A stretch of 64,000 nt of DNA. Source: Chytriomyces cf. hyalinus JEL632. Its lineage: Eukaryota > Chytridiomycota > Chytridiomycetes > Chytridiales > Chytriomycetaceae. Within the stretch, counting starts at the first letter, position 1. The number at the start of each line of letters is the position of its first letter. This document shows, in pieces, positions 1-11,864 of this stretch. Position numbers and translations under genes: made by a program. Location: assembly GCA_025435555.1 (NCBI GenBank), contig JAIWWG010000114.1, positions 24,596-88,595 of the forward strand, in the 5' to 3' direction. The notes under the pieces are model-generated. The model searched no databases and was not told where the DNA came from. It saw nothing but the letters and a program-made list of their open reading frames with translations.

Positions 1-2169
1 GATAAATAACAAATGAGGTGAATATTTGGTTTTCTGGCGAGGTGAAAAAAAAAAAAAAAAAAAAAAAAAAGAGTACGAAACTGGTGATTCTTTGCCATTG
101 CTTTCGCCAAAAATTGCTCCGCATTCGTTCCGGCGGATAACGTCTGATTCAAAAGCTTGAGTTCGCGGAGTTTTTTGTTTTCCATGAGACCCAGTGCAAT
201 GGCTTTGAATCCTGCCGGGCCAATCGAATTTCGCTCCAAGTTGAGCTTCTTGAGAGTATCATTCGTTTGCAATGCCTACGAAGGTGAATAAAAAACAGTC
301 AATATGGATGAGTTCATTTTTGCACTCATGATTACCTTCCCAATAAGCATCGCAGTTTGAGTGTTGAGTTTCGTGCCTGATAGGTCAAGAGACTGCAAAA
401 TAGTGTTCCGCGACAATGCATCGGCAAGCTGCGCACCCTGCGAGCTCGTCAGAAGCTGGCATCCGCTTAAATCTAAATCAACAAGATCCGCATCATTCTC
501 AAACAGCTGCTCCAAGAATCCGTCAATGTCTTCAGTGCACAAGCGGTTGCTGTTGGACAATGTACTGTCACTGGATGCGCTTCGTTTTGGCGCGGTGGGT
601 GGCTTGTTTGCCGGCGTTTCTATTGGCGTTTCGTTGCTTGATGTAATGGTTGCTTCCAGACTGAAATCTTCAGGAACGGCTACAGCCTCAAGACTTGAAC
701 TCATGATGTTGGAAGCGACGTTCTTCTCGTCCAAGACTTCTGCATCATTGGCGGCCTTCTCCGCTTGCACAAACTCATTAATGGCTTTCACATTATGAGT
801 TTCCACGAGGGATTCTACAGAAAGAGTCTCCGACGACTCGTTAACCTCGACTGGTACCGTGCTAACCTCCTCAGCAGGCGGGCTCAGCTGGGGTGCTATT
901 GAGGTATTGTAAATATTAAAGCCGCTTTTGAGAAAAGCCAATTAATTCACCTGGCGGCGAGAGTTCCTCCACTTCAACAAGCGAAAAGCTTTCTGGCTCG
1001 TTACCCTCTTCCATATAGTCGTCGAGAAAGTCTTGATGAGTAGGTACTTCAGCAGCAATTCCAGTCTCACGCTCAGCAACAACGACAGAATCCACTTCAG
1101 TGACTAGATCCAGGTCAGCGACTACGTCAGTCTCATTAACTGCATCAGTGCCAGTGACTGCATCGGTCTGATTAACTGTTTCAGTGGCCGCGGCAGCATT
1201 GACTTCTGCAATCGGAGAATCATTGTACGTGTCCAATCCAATTTCAGCGGCAAGCACAACTTCAGCGGCAGGTGCAATTTCGGGCTGGTCCTCGTCACGA
1301 GCGGGTGAAGTTCCGACGACTTCCTCGTCAAGGTAGTCGTCGAGAAAGTCTTGGTTCTGATCCTCAAGACGCGCTACATTCAACTCTACAGCATCCTTAG
1401 TGACAGTTTCGCTTTTCAGTAGTTGAGAAGAGTTGTCTTCCAGGGATTGGAAAAATAAGGTGAGCGCGTACAGCTTTTAGGCAGCAAACGCATAAACCTA
1501 CCTTCCAATTCAACGGGTTCGACAGTAATAGTTTCATTAGACTCTACAAGCACTGTCTCTTCGATACCTTCCTTGATCGCATTCACATCAGACTCCGAAA
1601 CGGTCTCTACGAGCCACATCGTCAGAATTGCCCACTTTGAAGATAAATTCGTGTATTTCAAGACCACTCACCAACAGTTACCTCCACGAAGGTCTCCACT
1701 GTTTCCACAGTATGCTGCTCGAGGATTATTTCCTCTGAGCTCACTTCAGGTTGTGCAGAGGCGGGGACAGTTGCATTACCATCAACGGGTTGAACTTCCT
1801 CCGCTTCCACAAATTGCTCATCGTTTTCAAGAACCGATCCCGCTTTATCAGTGGATATCAGAGGGTTATCTACAGTATCGACTGGTAAAATCGAAATGAA
1901 AAGTTCATAAGTATGCATTTCAGGCACAACAACATCTCGTTTGGCACCAGCAGGAGCGTCCGTAAGTTCATTGGTAACCGTTGGATCGACGGCAAGCTGT
2001 TTCATATTTGCAGAGTCAGTCAGTGGTTGGCAAACAACTGCGCCACAGCGGGACAAGGCCGCACCTGTGCCTGGACAGACTCCTCCTTACTAGCATCGCC
2101 TGGAAGGATGTCAGTGGATGCATTCTCTTCTACGGCCGTGGCTGCCTCGATGGGTTGTGTGGTCTCCAT
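1..2169 (-). CDS. Acidic protein with C-terminal leucine-rich repeats (tropomodulin/RNase-inhibitor-like), partial at left edge
   Basis: Spliced from at least six exons. I start at the ATG at 2169; the open frame continues upstream but has only a TTG there. Introns read at about 2001-2075, 1609-1664, 1443-1503, 901-953 and 289-342, each GT-AG and frame-preserving, and probably one more whose pyrimidine tract is the poly-A (+ strand) run at 44-70. The first ~450 residues are acidic, low-complexity and rich in V, E, T and D, with a repeated motif (DFLDDY) near 1325 and 1025. The C-terminal part has amphipathic LRRs such as LVDLDLSGCQL, LQSLDLSGTKL and LKKLNLERNSIG, the spacing seen in tropomodulin and RNase-inhibitor families. 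An actin-pointed-end role is only inference. The 3' end lies outside the window. Confidence 0.6.
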
Positions 2170-2894
2170 CGTCGCTCGTTTAGTTTTGGACGGGCACGGG
2201 TTTGAGAATTTTAATTTTATGTCCAATTTGGGTCAGATGGTTGTTTCACTTTTGTTTGATGCACCGAGGTTCTTCTCAGTACTTGTGGGATCTGGCGTGT
2301 TCGTCTCCGTGTTTCTGGTCTGGCAGCCGAGAACGCACGCTGCACATTGACTCACTGCGGTGGAAGCCGGCTGGCAGCAACGAGTTGAAGGGGTAGCCCT
2401 TTTGCTTCTGCTTCTGTCTCTGCTGCTACTGCTACTGCTGAATGCATGTTGGGTTGGCGCTGATGCTGCGGAATCAAGGCATTTGTCACAAACGCGCTGT
2501 TGTTATTTTACACTCAAACTGAAGATAGTACTCGCCACCTACACAGTTCCGATCCCAAATGCAAATTTACTTGAACGGCTCAGGATTATAAACGCGCGCC
2601 ATGCGATGAACTCTGCCGCCGTGGCTGAAAGACCGTAAGCGCTGGCTGTTCCTGCGCGTGCTTCAAGGAGGGTATGTGCATCCTGCAATTCAAAATGAGT
2701 ACAAATATTGTTTGGAGACTGCATCCCTTGTGCAGCTGCTTAAGACGCTGGTTTGGAGGCTGGAGAGTTGTGACCCAGCTGTTTGAACACTGGGTCAGAT
2801 TTTAAAGTTAAAATCGGGAACGGTCCTTCTCATTTTGACTTTATGGAAACATATTTTACATCCTCATGTCACGTTTAAAAAACATTGGGAACGC
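2170..2894. promoter_or_regulatory. Divergent intergenic region, LRR gene / XPB
   Basis: About 725 bp between the start codons of the leftward LRR gene (2169) and the rightward XPB gene (2895). It holds only short ORFs with no recognisable protein and a (CTG/CTT)-rich stretch at 2400-2450. It presumably contains both promoters and 5' UTRs. I see no convincing TATA box or other site. Confidence 0.4.
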
Positions 2895-5800
2895 ATGAAG
2901 CGGTTGTACGGCGGCGATGGAAGCGGTGAGTAACCCCCCCGCCAACATGTGCATTGAATGATGAACGCGGCGCGCAACGGCGAATTCCCCATAATAAAGG
3001 AGGAGTTGTCTGGAGGCCCGCATATACACACATCCACTGTTGGACTCAACACACTGAAAAAACACAGACCCTCAACGGAACCGTCTTGGCCCATCAAGAC
3101 CGCTCTCCTTCTCGCATACGCACTCACCTTCTGTGTCACCCTTTGTCGGCAACAACAACTCTGAGCTCTTTCCGAATAACAACGGCGCCAATGGAGTGAA
3201 AGAGGAAGATGAGCCCGTTACGAAAGAGTACTCGGTGCATGTCCCGTTGAAGGTGGCGATGAGTTTCTTTTTCTTGCTTCACGGCAAGGCCGTTTTTTTA
3301 CGTGCCATGACTCATTTCGAGAGTTTCGCTGCTTGTTCGAACAAAAACACACACGCAGGCGTCGTTATCACTTGACCGGCCGTCAGACTCTTCAATTCAG
3401 CAATCCAATCCGGGAATCATTCATGACCTTGCGTCACGCCACTTTACTCCGCCACAAGCTTCAGACTTTTCGTTCCTTCCGTTGAAACCAGATGCAGGGA
3501 AAAAACCACTTTGGGTTTCGGATGATGGCAGGATATTTCTCGAAGCATTTCATGCTCTTAGCGAGAAGGCATCTGATTTCCTTGTTACCATTGCCGAGCC
3601 GGTGTCAAGGTTTTTTTTTTTCCCCCTCCATTTTCGAGACTTTACATATGAACGCTTATCCTTTCAATTTCAGACCTGCCCGTATTCATGAATATAAGCT
3701 TACAACATACACGCTTTACGCTGCCGTCAGTGTTGGAATGGAAACCTCTGCACTGATTGACGTTTTGGAAATGTATTCCAAAGTAAAACTGCCGCAAAGA
3801 GTCGTCGATTTCATCAAAGATTGCACAAATACCTATGGAAAAGTCAAACTGGTTTTGAACGATAATCGGTATATTGCCCCGTATTACATTTGGAATTGTG
3901 AGAGCACTTACCCCGTGTCGTTTTTTCCAGATATTATTTGGAGTCTACATTTCCAAAAGTATTACGATATTTGCTCAAAGATCCTGTCATCAGTAATTCT
4001 CGTGTACTACGAAATGCCTCCGAAGAATCTGCCGTCGAAGAAAGCATCAAACGTCGTCTCAATGGGCAATCGAAAGCTGAAAAAGCAGCCGCCGAAGCAA
4101 AAGCCAAAAAAGAAGAAGCCGACGCCAAAGCAGCCAAAGCAGCCGCATCCGTTGATATCAAAGGAGTAAAATCGAAAGCTCTTGCTGCTGGAAATCTGGA
4201 TCTTTACAACAGTCTCGCAATGACACCTGCGAATGCTGCGACGGATGAAACTGCTTTTGGCGCCGTCATCAGTCTTGATCAGGAAGATGAAGAGGATGAC
4301 TTGATTCCTGGAAGCGTTGCTGCTGCTGCTTATGGTCGAGGCTTTGTGGGCATGTCTGGCGCTGTGGACGATGGAGGCATTGTATCCGGCCCCTCTAAAG
4401 CGAGTGCAGCCCTCGTTGAATTGGATTACGCTCAGAGTTTTGAGATTCAAAAGTTGGCTGTGGAGGAAGTCAAAAAACGGTGCAACGAAATTGATTACCC
4501 GCTCATGGAGGAGTATGACTTTCGACATGACAAGGACAATCCAGATTTAGACATTGATCTGAGTCCCAAATGCCAAATTCGAGATTATCAGGAAAAGTGC
4601 TTGAGTAAAATGTTTGGTGGAGGAGATGGTCGTGCACGAAGCGGTGTGATTGTGCTGCCCACAGGTGCAGGAAAGACTCTTGTCGGCATCACGGCAGCTT
4701 GCACCATTAAGAAAAGTGCCCTAGTGCTTTGTACAAATGCGTGAGTGGAATTTATAACCAAACCATTGTTATTATTCGAAACAACTGACAGTTTTTTGGA
4801 CTTTTGTTTCCCAGTATATCCGTGGAGCAGTGGGTGAATGAATTTAAAAAATGGTCAACAATTGGGGAGCATCGAATTTGCAAATTTACGTCCGAGAACA
4901 GAATTCCGGTAAATCCCTTTATGTTTCAATTTCAACATTTTTTCGATCAAGTTGACAGATGAAATCCGAGCTCAGTTCGAAGGGGAGTCAGGAATTGTCG
5001 TGACAACTTACACAATGATTACACACTCGGGCAAGCGTGCCTGGGATACTGCGCGAATGATTGAATTCATCAACAAACGCGAATGGGGGCTCTTGATCTT
5101 GGACGAAGTACATGTCGTTCCGGCAAACGTCTTTCGTAAAGTGTTGACGAACGTTGCAACGCATTCGAAACTTGGGTTGACTGCCACGCTTGTGCGTGAG
5201 GATGACAAGATTGCTGATTTGAACTTTTTGATTGGTCCCAAATTGTATGAAGCCGATTGGCAGAATTTATCAAATCGCGGGCATATTGCAAAAGTCGAGG
5301 TTTGTTGTTTTTTTCCAATCTTTCCTTTGTTTATTTTTTGCATCGATATCCTTAAAGCAAATTAATTCGCGTTTTAGGCTACCGAAGTTTGGTGTCCAAT
5401 GACAGGCGACTTTTACAAGGAGTACCTCAAATCTCCCATTCGAAAGAGGCGATTGCTCTGTGTAATGAACCCAAACAAACTCATGGCTGCCGAATATTTG
5501 ATCCGTACACGAGAAGCAGCCGGAGACAAGATTATCGTGTTTTCTGATAATGTTTTTGCATTGCAGGTGATGATTACCAACAACCAGATGATTCCCACCA
5601 TAAGCATCTCACTGACTTAAAAAAAAAAAAAACAACAGCATTTCGCCAAGCGGCTCAACAAACCATTCATTTACGGACACACTGGAAACAAGGAGCGTTT
5701 TGCACTCTTGCAGCATTTCCGAAACAACCACCCGAATTTTCAAACAATTTGTCTTTCGAAAGTCGGAGACACGTCGCTCGACTTGCCCGAAGCAACGTGT

Positions 5801-6369
5801 TTGATTCAAATCAGCTCGCAATTTGGTTCACGTCGGCAGGAAGCGCAACGTATGGGGAGAATCTTGCGAGCAAAACGAAGAAGTGAGGAAGGATTTCGCA
5901 GTCGTTTTTTCACGCTCGTGAGTCAGGATACAGATGAGGTTGCTTTTTCGGACAAGCGTAAGCGGTTTCTGATTGATCAAGGATACATGTACAAGGTAGA
6001 TGAATATTTCGTTTTTATCCACCCCATCTCTCCTGCTCTGCTTTTCTTTTCCATTCATTGTACTGATGGGGGTTTGTTGAACAACAGGTTGTGTCAAATC
6101 TGCAAGACATGATATCTCCGGAGGAATCTGCGACACTTGCGTACCACACCCGCAAGGAGCAGGTGGATCTGTTGAACATGGTTCTTGCGCATCAAGACGA
6201 AGAACGCGGTTTTGACGAAGACGATCTGATGAGCGTGATAAGTGCGGCTGCGGCGGGTGGCGACGGCGGGATCCTGCGCGGGGCTGGCGGCAAGTTTAAA
6301 GCGCGAGGCGACGGTGGTGCAAAGGGTGCGGACAAAAAGAAGCAGAGCATTTGGACGCGGAAGAAGTGA
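2895..6369 (+). CDS. TFIIH DNA helicase/translocase XPB (Ssl2/ERCC3)
   Basis: ATP-dependent 3'-5' DNA translocase of TFIIH, used for promoter opening and nucleotide excision repair in the nucleus. Ten exons by my reading: 2895-2925, 3068-3252, 3359-3609, 3674-3868, 3931-4740, 4815-4908, 4952-5299, 5378-5566, 5639-5995, 6088-6369, giving 913 codons in one frame (human 782, yeast 843 aa). Visible in order: the conserved N-terminal block ([35 protein letters not shown]), Walker [16 protein letters not shown] box [11 protein letters not shown], the RED-containing [25 protein letters not shown] and motif [20 protein letters not shown]. The tail is Gly/Lys-rich. The first exon is tiny (31 nt); the start is chosen because it joins in frame through a GTGAGT...CACAG intron. 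The intron at 4909-4951 is only 43 nt. Confidence 0.97.
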
Positions 6370-6475
6370 TTTTTGAAGAATGAACCAACTTGCGTTTGTT
6401 TATGAGAATTAAACACTTTCCCTTGTTCAATATATTTACGTCCATTTTAAATAAACAATTAATCACTCACTCAGA

Positions 6476-7925
6476 ATGAGGACAAGCGCCGCTCTGCTCT
6501 CTGCGGTGCCTCTGGTCCTTGCCGCGGATCAGCAGCAACCCCTCATAGCCATTCCACTGACAAAGGCACCTATGTCTGCCAACAGGGCCCTGTCAGGGAA
6601 CGGCACCACCGCAGTCACTGTGCGGAATCTGGGCGACGCAGCTGTGAGTAGCGGCTTTACAATGCCTCAAACCAATGCTTCCAACCCCATTCACTGCTGA
6701 CATTTCTGAAAGTACTTTGCAGATGTCTCACTCGGAACTCCTGCGCAACAGTTCATTTTCCATATCGACACGGGGAGCAGTGCCGCTTGGGTTGGTTCAA
6801 AGGCATGCAACATGAAGCTGCAATGCAACGACAGAGCATCATTCGATCAAACAAAATCCTCGACTTTTGTGGACATTAGCAACGGTACAATTTCGGACAT
6901 CAAGTACGGATCCGGGCAAGTCTTTGGATACAATGCAAAAGACACTTTCAAGTGGGGACCCCTCACGATCCCGAGCCAGCAGTTTATGCTGGTGTCCAGA
7001 GAAGATGACACAATTTTCCAAGAGCAAGGTTCGACTTTTTCGTGTCCGCAATTTAGTCATCAAATGGATACTGACTCTTTCAACCTTCTCAGGCGGCTAC
7101 GTTGACGGTCTGATCGGACTCTCATTCCAAGGTGGCATAAAGGATCAACCCGCGTACTATTACCCAACTGTCGTTGGGAACATGATTGAAAACAAGCTGA
7201 TCAGCTCGCCCGTCTTTTCAATGTGGCTGAACGGCACGTCTGAAGCGAACGGACTTGACTGGTTGATGAATGGTGGCGAGATTGTGTTTGGGGGCATCGA
7301 TACTACTCGCTACTCTGGAGCCCTGCAGTATTTCCCAGTCGTTGACCCTTACTTTTGGGCCGTAAAACTTGAAGGCGTGAGTGTTGGGTCAACTGTCGTG
7401 ACTCTGGATAAACGCTATTCTGCCATGCTGGACTCTGGAACAAGCCTAATTTACATTCACACGGATGCAATGCTGCCACTGCTGGCTCCAATTTATGGCG
7501 CATTGGGAATGACCGCGCCCAGCCCAACCAAGAAAGGTTTCTACATTGTTCCATGCGACCGCAGCACGGCACTCCCAGACATTCAAATACAACTTGGAAA
7601 CTTCAACTATCCGCTTTCTTGGTTCGACTATGTGATTGCGCTGGACGAAAATGTTTGTGCGCTGGGAGTCGTTGCAGGTGGTACGGCAAAAGAAATGAAC
7701 TACCAGTGGATTCTTGGGGACGTTTTTTTGCGGCGGTACTTTTCCGTCTATGATTTTGGAGATGGGAATGCGGCAACGGTTGCTGCGTCTGGAGCGAGGA
7801 TTGGGTTGGCCACGGCTGCGCACACTTCGAAGCCTTACACGGGAGTCACAACACGTAAAACTTCAGGTTCTGAAAGGTTGAGTGCAAGCGTTGTTGCTGC
7901 CCTTCTCCTGCTGTGGGCTTGGTGA
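6476..7925 (+). CDS. Secreted or GPI-anchored pepsin-like aspartic protease
   Basis: Pepsin-family (A1) endopeptidase. Three exons, 6476-6643, 6713-7028 and 7093-7925, give 438 aa. There is an N-terminal signal peptide (MRTSAALLSAVPLVLAA), a short propeptide-like stretch, the first catalytic motif HIDTGSSAAWVG (about residue 80), a flap-region Tyr (SDIKYGSGQ), and the second catalytic motif AMLDSGTSLIY. The C-terminus ends in a Ser/Thr region and a hydrophobic tail (VVAALLLLWAW) typical of a GPI-anchor signal, as in yapsins. It probably acts at the cell surface or outside the cell. It converges on the P450 gene with 183 bp between stop codons. Substrate unknown. Confidence 0.93.
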
Positions 7926-8108
7926 GACTTGACGTTTTTTGTCAACTATGGTGACTCTTTATAGACGACTTCATAATTGGAATGGACGATTGGGAAGTTA
8001 GATGATAGTATGCATGGTTATTAAACGTGTTCATGAAAATAGTAAAGCTGGTAGATGGTTTTATTTGATGTTTGAAAAATGACGTTGTGGCAAGAGATGT
8101 GTCCCACA

Positions 8109-9736
8109 TCAAGTATCCATGCAAAGCTCCATACTCAGACCTCGCTTCAGTCCATACGTAGTAGAAGTGATGAAATCAAGTTCCTGCTCAACGTAACGCA
8201 GAGTGAACCTGCTCAACAAATGAATCATTGCCAGTTTCAACTCAATCACCGCCATTTTCTGTCCAATGCAGTTCATCGGCCCACTTCCAAACGGTGCAAA
8301 CGCGTTGGCTTCGATCGGCTCATTCCATCGGTCTGGATTAAACGCGGTGGGATCGGTCCAGTAGCTTTCGTTCAGATGCATTCCACGAATGTTGCACAGC
8401 ACGACCGTCTTTGCCGGGATCAGGAACCCGTTGTGTTCAATGTCGTGCAATGCAGCGCGTCCAATGATTGGAATGATGGAATGCAGACGCTGTGTTTCTT
8501 TCATGACTCTGTCGAGGTACGGAAACTCGTTCAAATGTTCAACGGTTACGACTCCCGCGTTTTTGTGGAGGGCTTGTTTGATTTCTTCTTTTAGCTTGGC
8601 TTGTATTTCAGGGTTTCTGGAGAGTTCGTAGGCCATGAAGGTCATGGTGTTTGCCGAGGTCCTGCAAGTAAAAAACCCGTCTTAGCATCAATTACATGAG
8701 TTTCAAAAGGGAGAGTGTCACTCACTCATGCCCAGCCAAAAAGAATCCCAGCACTTCTCCAACAATCTCAGCCTTGGAAAACTTGTCGTTGTCGTCTTCG
8801 TCCGTGTCAAGCAATCGATCCAAAACGTCCTTGTCTTTGGCCAGTTTTGTTTCCCCGTTGGCAGTTTGCAGCTTTTTTGCCGCAAGGATTTCTTCAAACA
8901 GCTGGTCAACGTATTTGCGGATGGCGGTTACCCTGGGAGAGTTGGAGCCTAAGCCGGAGAATTTCCACGTGATCGGTACTGTGTTGAAGCGCTCTTGGAC
9001 CAGTGCAGCAATGTCTTGCATAATATCGTGACCCTGAAGAGACAAGTAACAGTTTAGAAAAGTGAGAGATAAACCTCCGATGTCGCTTCTTTTTACCTCG
9101 CTGTCAACTCCATTATGGTACGACTCTGACGCTTTAAAGTGATGTGAAAATGCAATTTGCCCGATGACATCGAGCGTCAAGGCCGTGAACTCTTGAAAAA
9201 TGTCAACGGTTGTTGAACTGCCCACGTCACACTTTGAAGACCAGTAATCCATCAGGATGGCCATCTCTGAGGTGGTGGCTTCACCGGCATGGCGCAAATG
9301 AACTGGGCCAAACGCCGGTTGCAGGTACTTGCGATGCCGCTTCCAAACTTCTCCTGAAGGAAGGGTGAACAGTGCGAATTCGGCGATCCCTCTGTTTTTT
9401 CAAAAAAACAGTCAAAATGGAGGAATATGAAGCCATGACATAGAAGAAAACTTACTTGACAACCATGTCAAACAGTTCATTTCTGTGAAAATTGGTCGTA
9501 TCCGTCAAGGCTCTATGTATAAGATCCTTGTCGCTCGAGACCACGAGAAGGTTCCCAGCCATGCTCAGCAGAAAGCTCTGGCCGTACTCTTCACTCAGCT
9601 TCTCAAAGTATTCGTGTGTTTTGCCGCGACTGGCATGGCTTGAAAGCTCAAGGGCGTTTCCGAGAAGCGGATAGCCTGAAGGACCTGGAATTCTCGCACC
9701 TGCACTGGCGTTGGAGAAGAATGGGATCGAAATCAT
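8109..9736 (-). CDS. Cytochrome P450 monooxygenase
   Basis: Heme-thiolate monooxygenase of about 470 aa in four exons: from 9736 to ~9457, ~9391 to ~9099, ~9033 to ~8732 and ~8663 to 8109. Conserved elements are the proline-rich hinge (RIPGPSGYPLLGN), helix C WKRHRKYLQPAF, the I-helix oxygen-activation motif AGHETS, the ExxR motif ETQR, the PERF-like NPDRWNEP, and the heme ligand loop FGSGPMNCIGQ. The ATG at 9736 follows an A/C-rich leader and a TATATATA box about 62 nt upstream; upstream codons in frame have no better ATG. The usual N-terminal membrane anchor is missing: the hinge starts at residue 15. The sequence could be a soluble or peripherally bound P450, or an upstream anchor exon was missed. 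Family and substrate not assigned. Confidence 0.93.
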
Positions 9737-9796
9737 GGTTTTGGATAGTTTGTATGTTTGTTGTTGTTTGAAGATGAACGTGGCGGTTGGGACTGG

Positions 9797-9806
9797 ATAT
9801 ATATAC
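9797..9806 (-). promoter_or_regulatory. Candidate TATA box of the P450 gene
   Basis: On the minus strand a TATATATA run lies about 62-70 nt before the P450 ATG, followed by a CAACAACAAACATACAAAC-type leader with few G, a common look for fungal core promoters and 5' UTRs. The start codons of the P450 and the C5orf34-like gene are 198 bp apart, so the region serves both. Confidence 0.45.
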
Positions 9807-9934
9807 GGCGAATTGGGCGAATTTATAAGTTCGTGGGTATTGGGTGGTGACATTTTTGGTGAATTTGTAATTCGAGCTGTTCGGACGAAAATTATTTTAA
9901 AATCGAATCCGTAAAATCTAAAAAATAAAACGAA

Positions 9935-11684
9935 ATGAACTATGTCTTCACGGATGGAAGCATGGCACGGCGGGACGCGTGCAACCGCGTGCACGTGTCT
10001 GGGCCAGGAACAGTTGTCGTGGCTGCGAGCGGCGGAGAGACGCTGCGGGTGTCTGTGGGCAATGTGCCGCTTGCATTTGCGGCGAATGCGGCGGCAGTCG
10101 CGGCGTTCAAGCGCAAGTTTCACTGCGCCGATGCGTGGCAAAGAACGGTTTGTCATTTTTTGTTTTGATTACCCGCGGGTTGGGATTGCGTTGTTTTGAT
10201 CAACGCGGCGCTTTTGCAGGACTCAAAGGAACTCAGACATAATCGCGGATTTGTCCGATGGCCGCGACCTTTTGTTTCTGAAAGAGCATTCAGGGAGGGC
10301 GTATCGAGTGCTTCCCTGAAAGAAACTTGCATCACAAGCATTGACACAAATGTATCACTGTCGCTTTCGCTGCATCGAATGTCTGTTTCCGTCACAGTTC
10401 GCTCTTCAGGAAAGTCTGAGACCTGCACCTTTTCAACGCTCTGCGTACCACTTTGTTGGCGATACCCGCTGCATCTGCTCTTTAACAACTTAACCAATGA
10501 TCAAATGATGGTGGGGCTTTTCTTAAACACCCTTTCATTCTGAACTCATTCATATTCTTGTGACAGGAACTTGCTCATTCAATACCTGGTTGCGTCGTTA
10601 CATCAAAATATGTTGCCATACCCTTTCAACCCGACCTTGACTTTAGCAAAGAAGCCCCATCCTCAAGTGAAAATGTCGCATTTGAGCCATCCGAGTCAGA
10701 TTTTTCTGATAAACCACTCGCGTTACTGGGGACGGACTCAATTCTATACCGCGTCATTCCAATCTACGATCCCTTGGATTTTCGAAATACCACTCGCAAA
10801 CCAGAAAAAGTCGTCATTGAAGCAACTGTTTTCTCGGATGGCACTGTGATACGGACGGACGAATCGTTTTCTTTTGTAACTCTCTATCGCAATGAAGAGT
10901 TGCTGCCTCGCGAATCCGACAAAGTTTTGATTGAATCGCAATCCTCATCTCCACCGTTAGACCCGGGAGAAATGTACGCAATACATCACACTCCAGAAAC
11001 TTGCCACAACTGGTCTTCTGGTGCCGAATACCCGCTTAGAGAAATCGTCAGCGAAATGACGAGGCTTTACATACTAGCATCACAGCTTCTCCTTCAAACG
11101 GAACAAACTCAGCAGTCAACATACAGCCAAATTCTCAATGAACAACAACATTTACTTTCTCTACTGGATGAGCCATGCATGGCACACATTGCGGACGCGG
11201 AAATCCCTGGCGTTGGGACATTTCACGCGTATTCAGATCAGAGTGTTTTGGTTCATTTTCGCAATGGCGTGCTCATACGCGTGCCGGATTGCGACAAGCT
11301 GCGGGGAGTGAATCAGGGACAAGTTGAATTGGAATTGCTGCGAAAGGGTTTGGATCGCGCTTCTGCCGCTGTTCGAGACGCGGAAGGAAATTCTCTGTTT
11401 GTGCGAGTGTTCAAACCGATTGGGTTTGAAAGGTGGGAACTTTTATTTTTATTTTTGCGTCTCTCGCCTGCAGTTTTGGGGTTTGCTTCTTATGAAACGG
11501 TGTTTTCTGAATCTCTTCATTTTTTTTTTTTGTGCTCAGGGAAATGTCGCATGTGTTCCAGTTTATTGATTGGGCATTTCAGTCGAAATCAGATCGCATT
11601 CGGACGAGGGAGATGAAGCGACAAGTTTCTGAAGTTTCTCGGCGGGCTGTTGCTGCCACAGTTTCGTACCTGAAGAAACAGTGA
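9935..11684 (+). CDS. C5orf34-family protein
   Basis: Four exons, 9935-10147, 10220-10510, 10567-11432 and 11540-11684, join in frame to 504 aa. The architecture matches animal C5orf34: an N-terminal domain with a short 'coloured' beta motif (NYVFTDGS, followed by GGETLRVSV), a middle block with RYPLHLLFNN, and a C-terminal domain with EIPGVGTFHAYSDQSVLVHF, which aligns by eye with the human IPSVGRFLAYSDDKVHAIF region. This C-terminal pattern also resembles polo-box-like folds. The molecular function of the family is unknown to me; it is best known from animals, so a fungal copy is notable. It is head-to-head with the P450 gene (198 bp) and tail-to-tail with the hydrolase gene. Confidence 0.75.
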
Positions 11685-11864
11685 AAAAAGTTTTACCAGC
11701 GGCTGAAGAAAAAAAAGATACAATGCTCTGTGTCCTTCTTCCTAATTTTTATTTTAAGTGGGTGTGTGTGTGTGCGTATTGATAAACCAAAACGAAATTA
11801 TAGTTCTTGTTTTGTATTTTTTCAGTTTTTTTTTTTTTTCCAAATGTCAGGGTTTTCCACCGTC

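Noticed and set aside
9452-10156. Long minus-strand ORF extending the P450 N-terminus by ~140 residues
   Set aside because: It runs across the TATA-like box and into antisense of the C5orf34-like first exon; ATG 9736 gives the expected hinge and leader.
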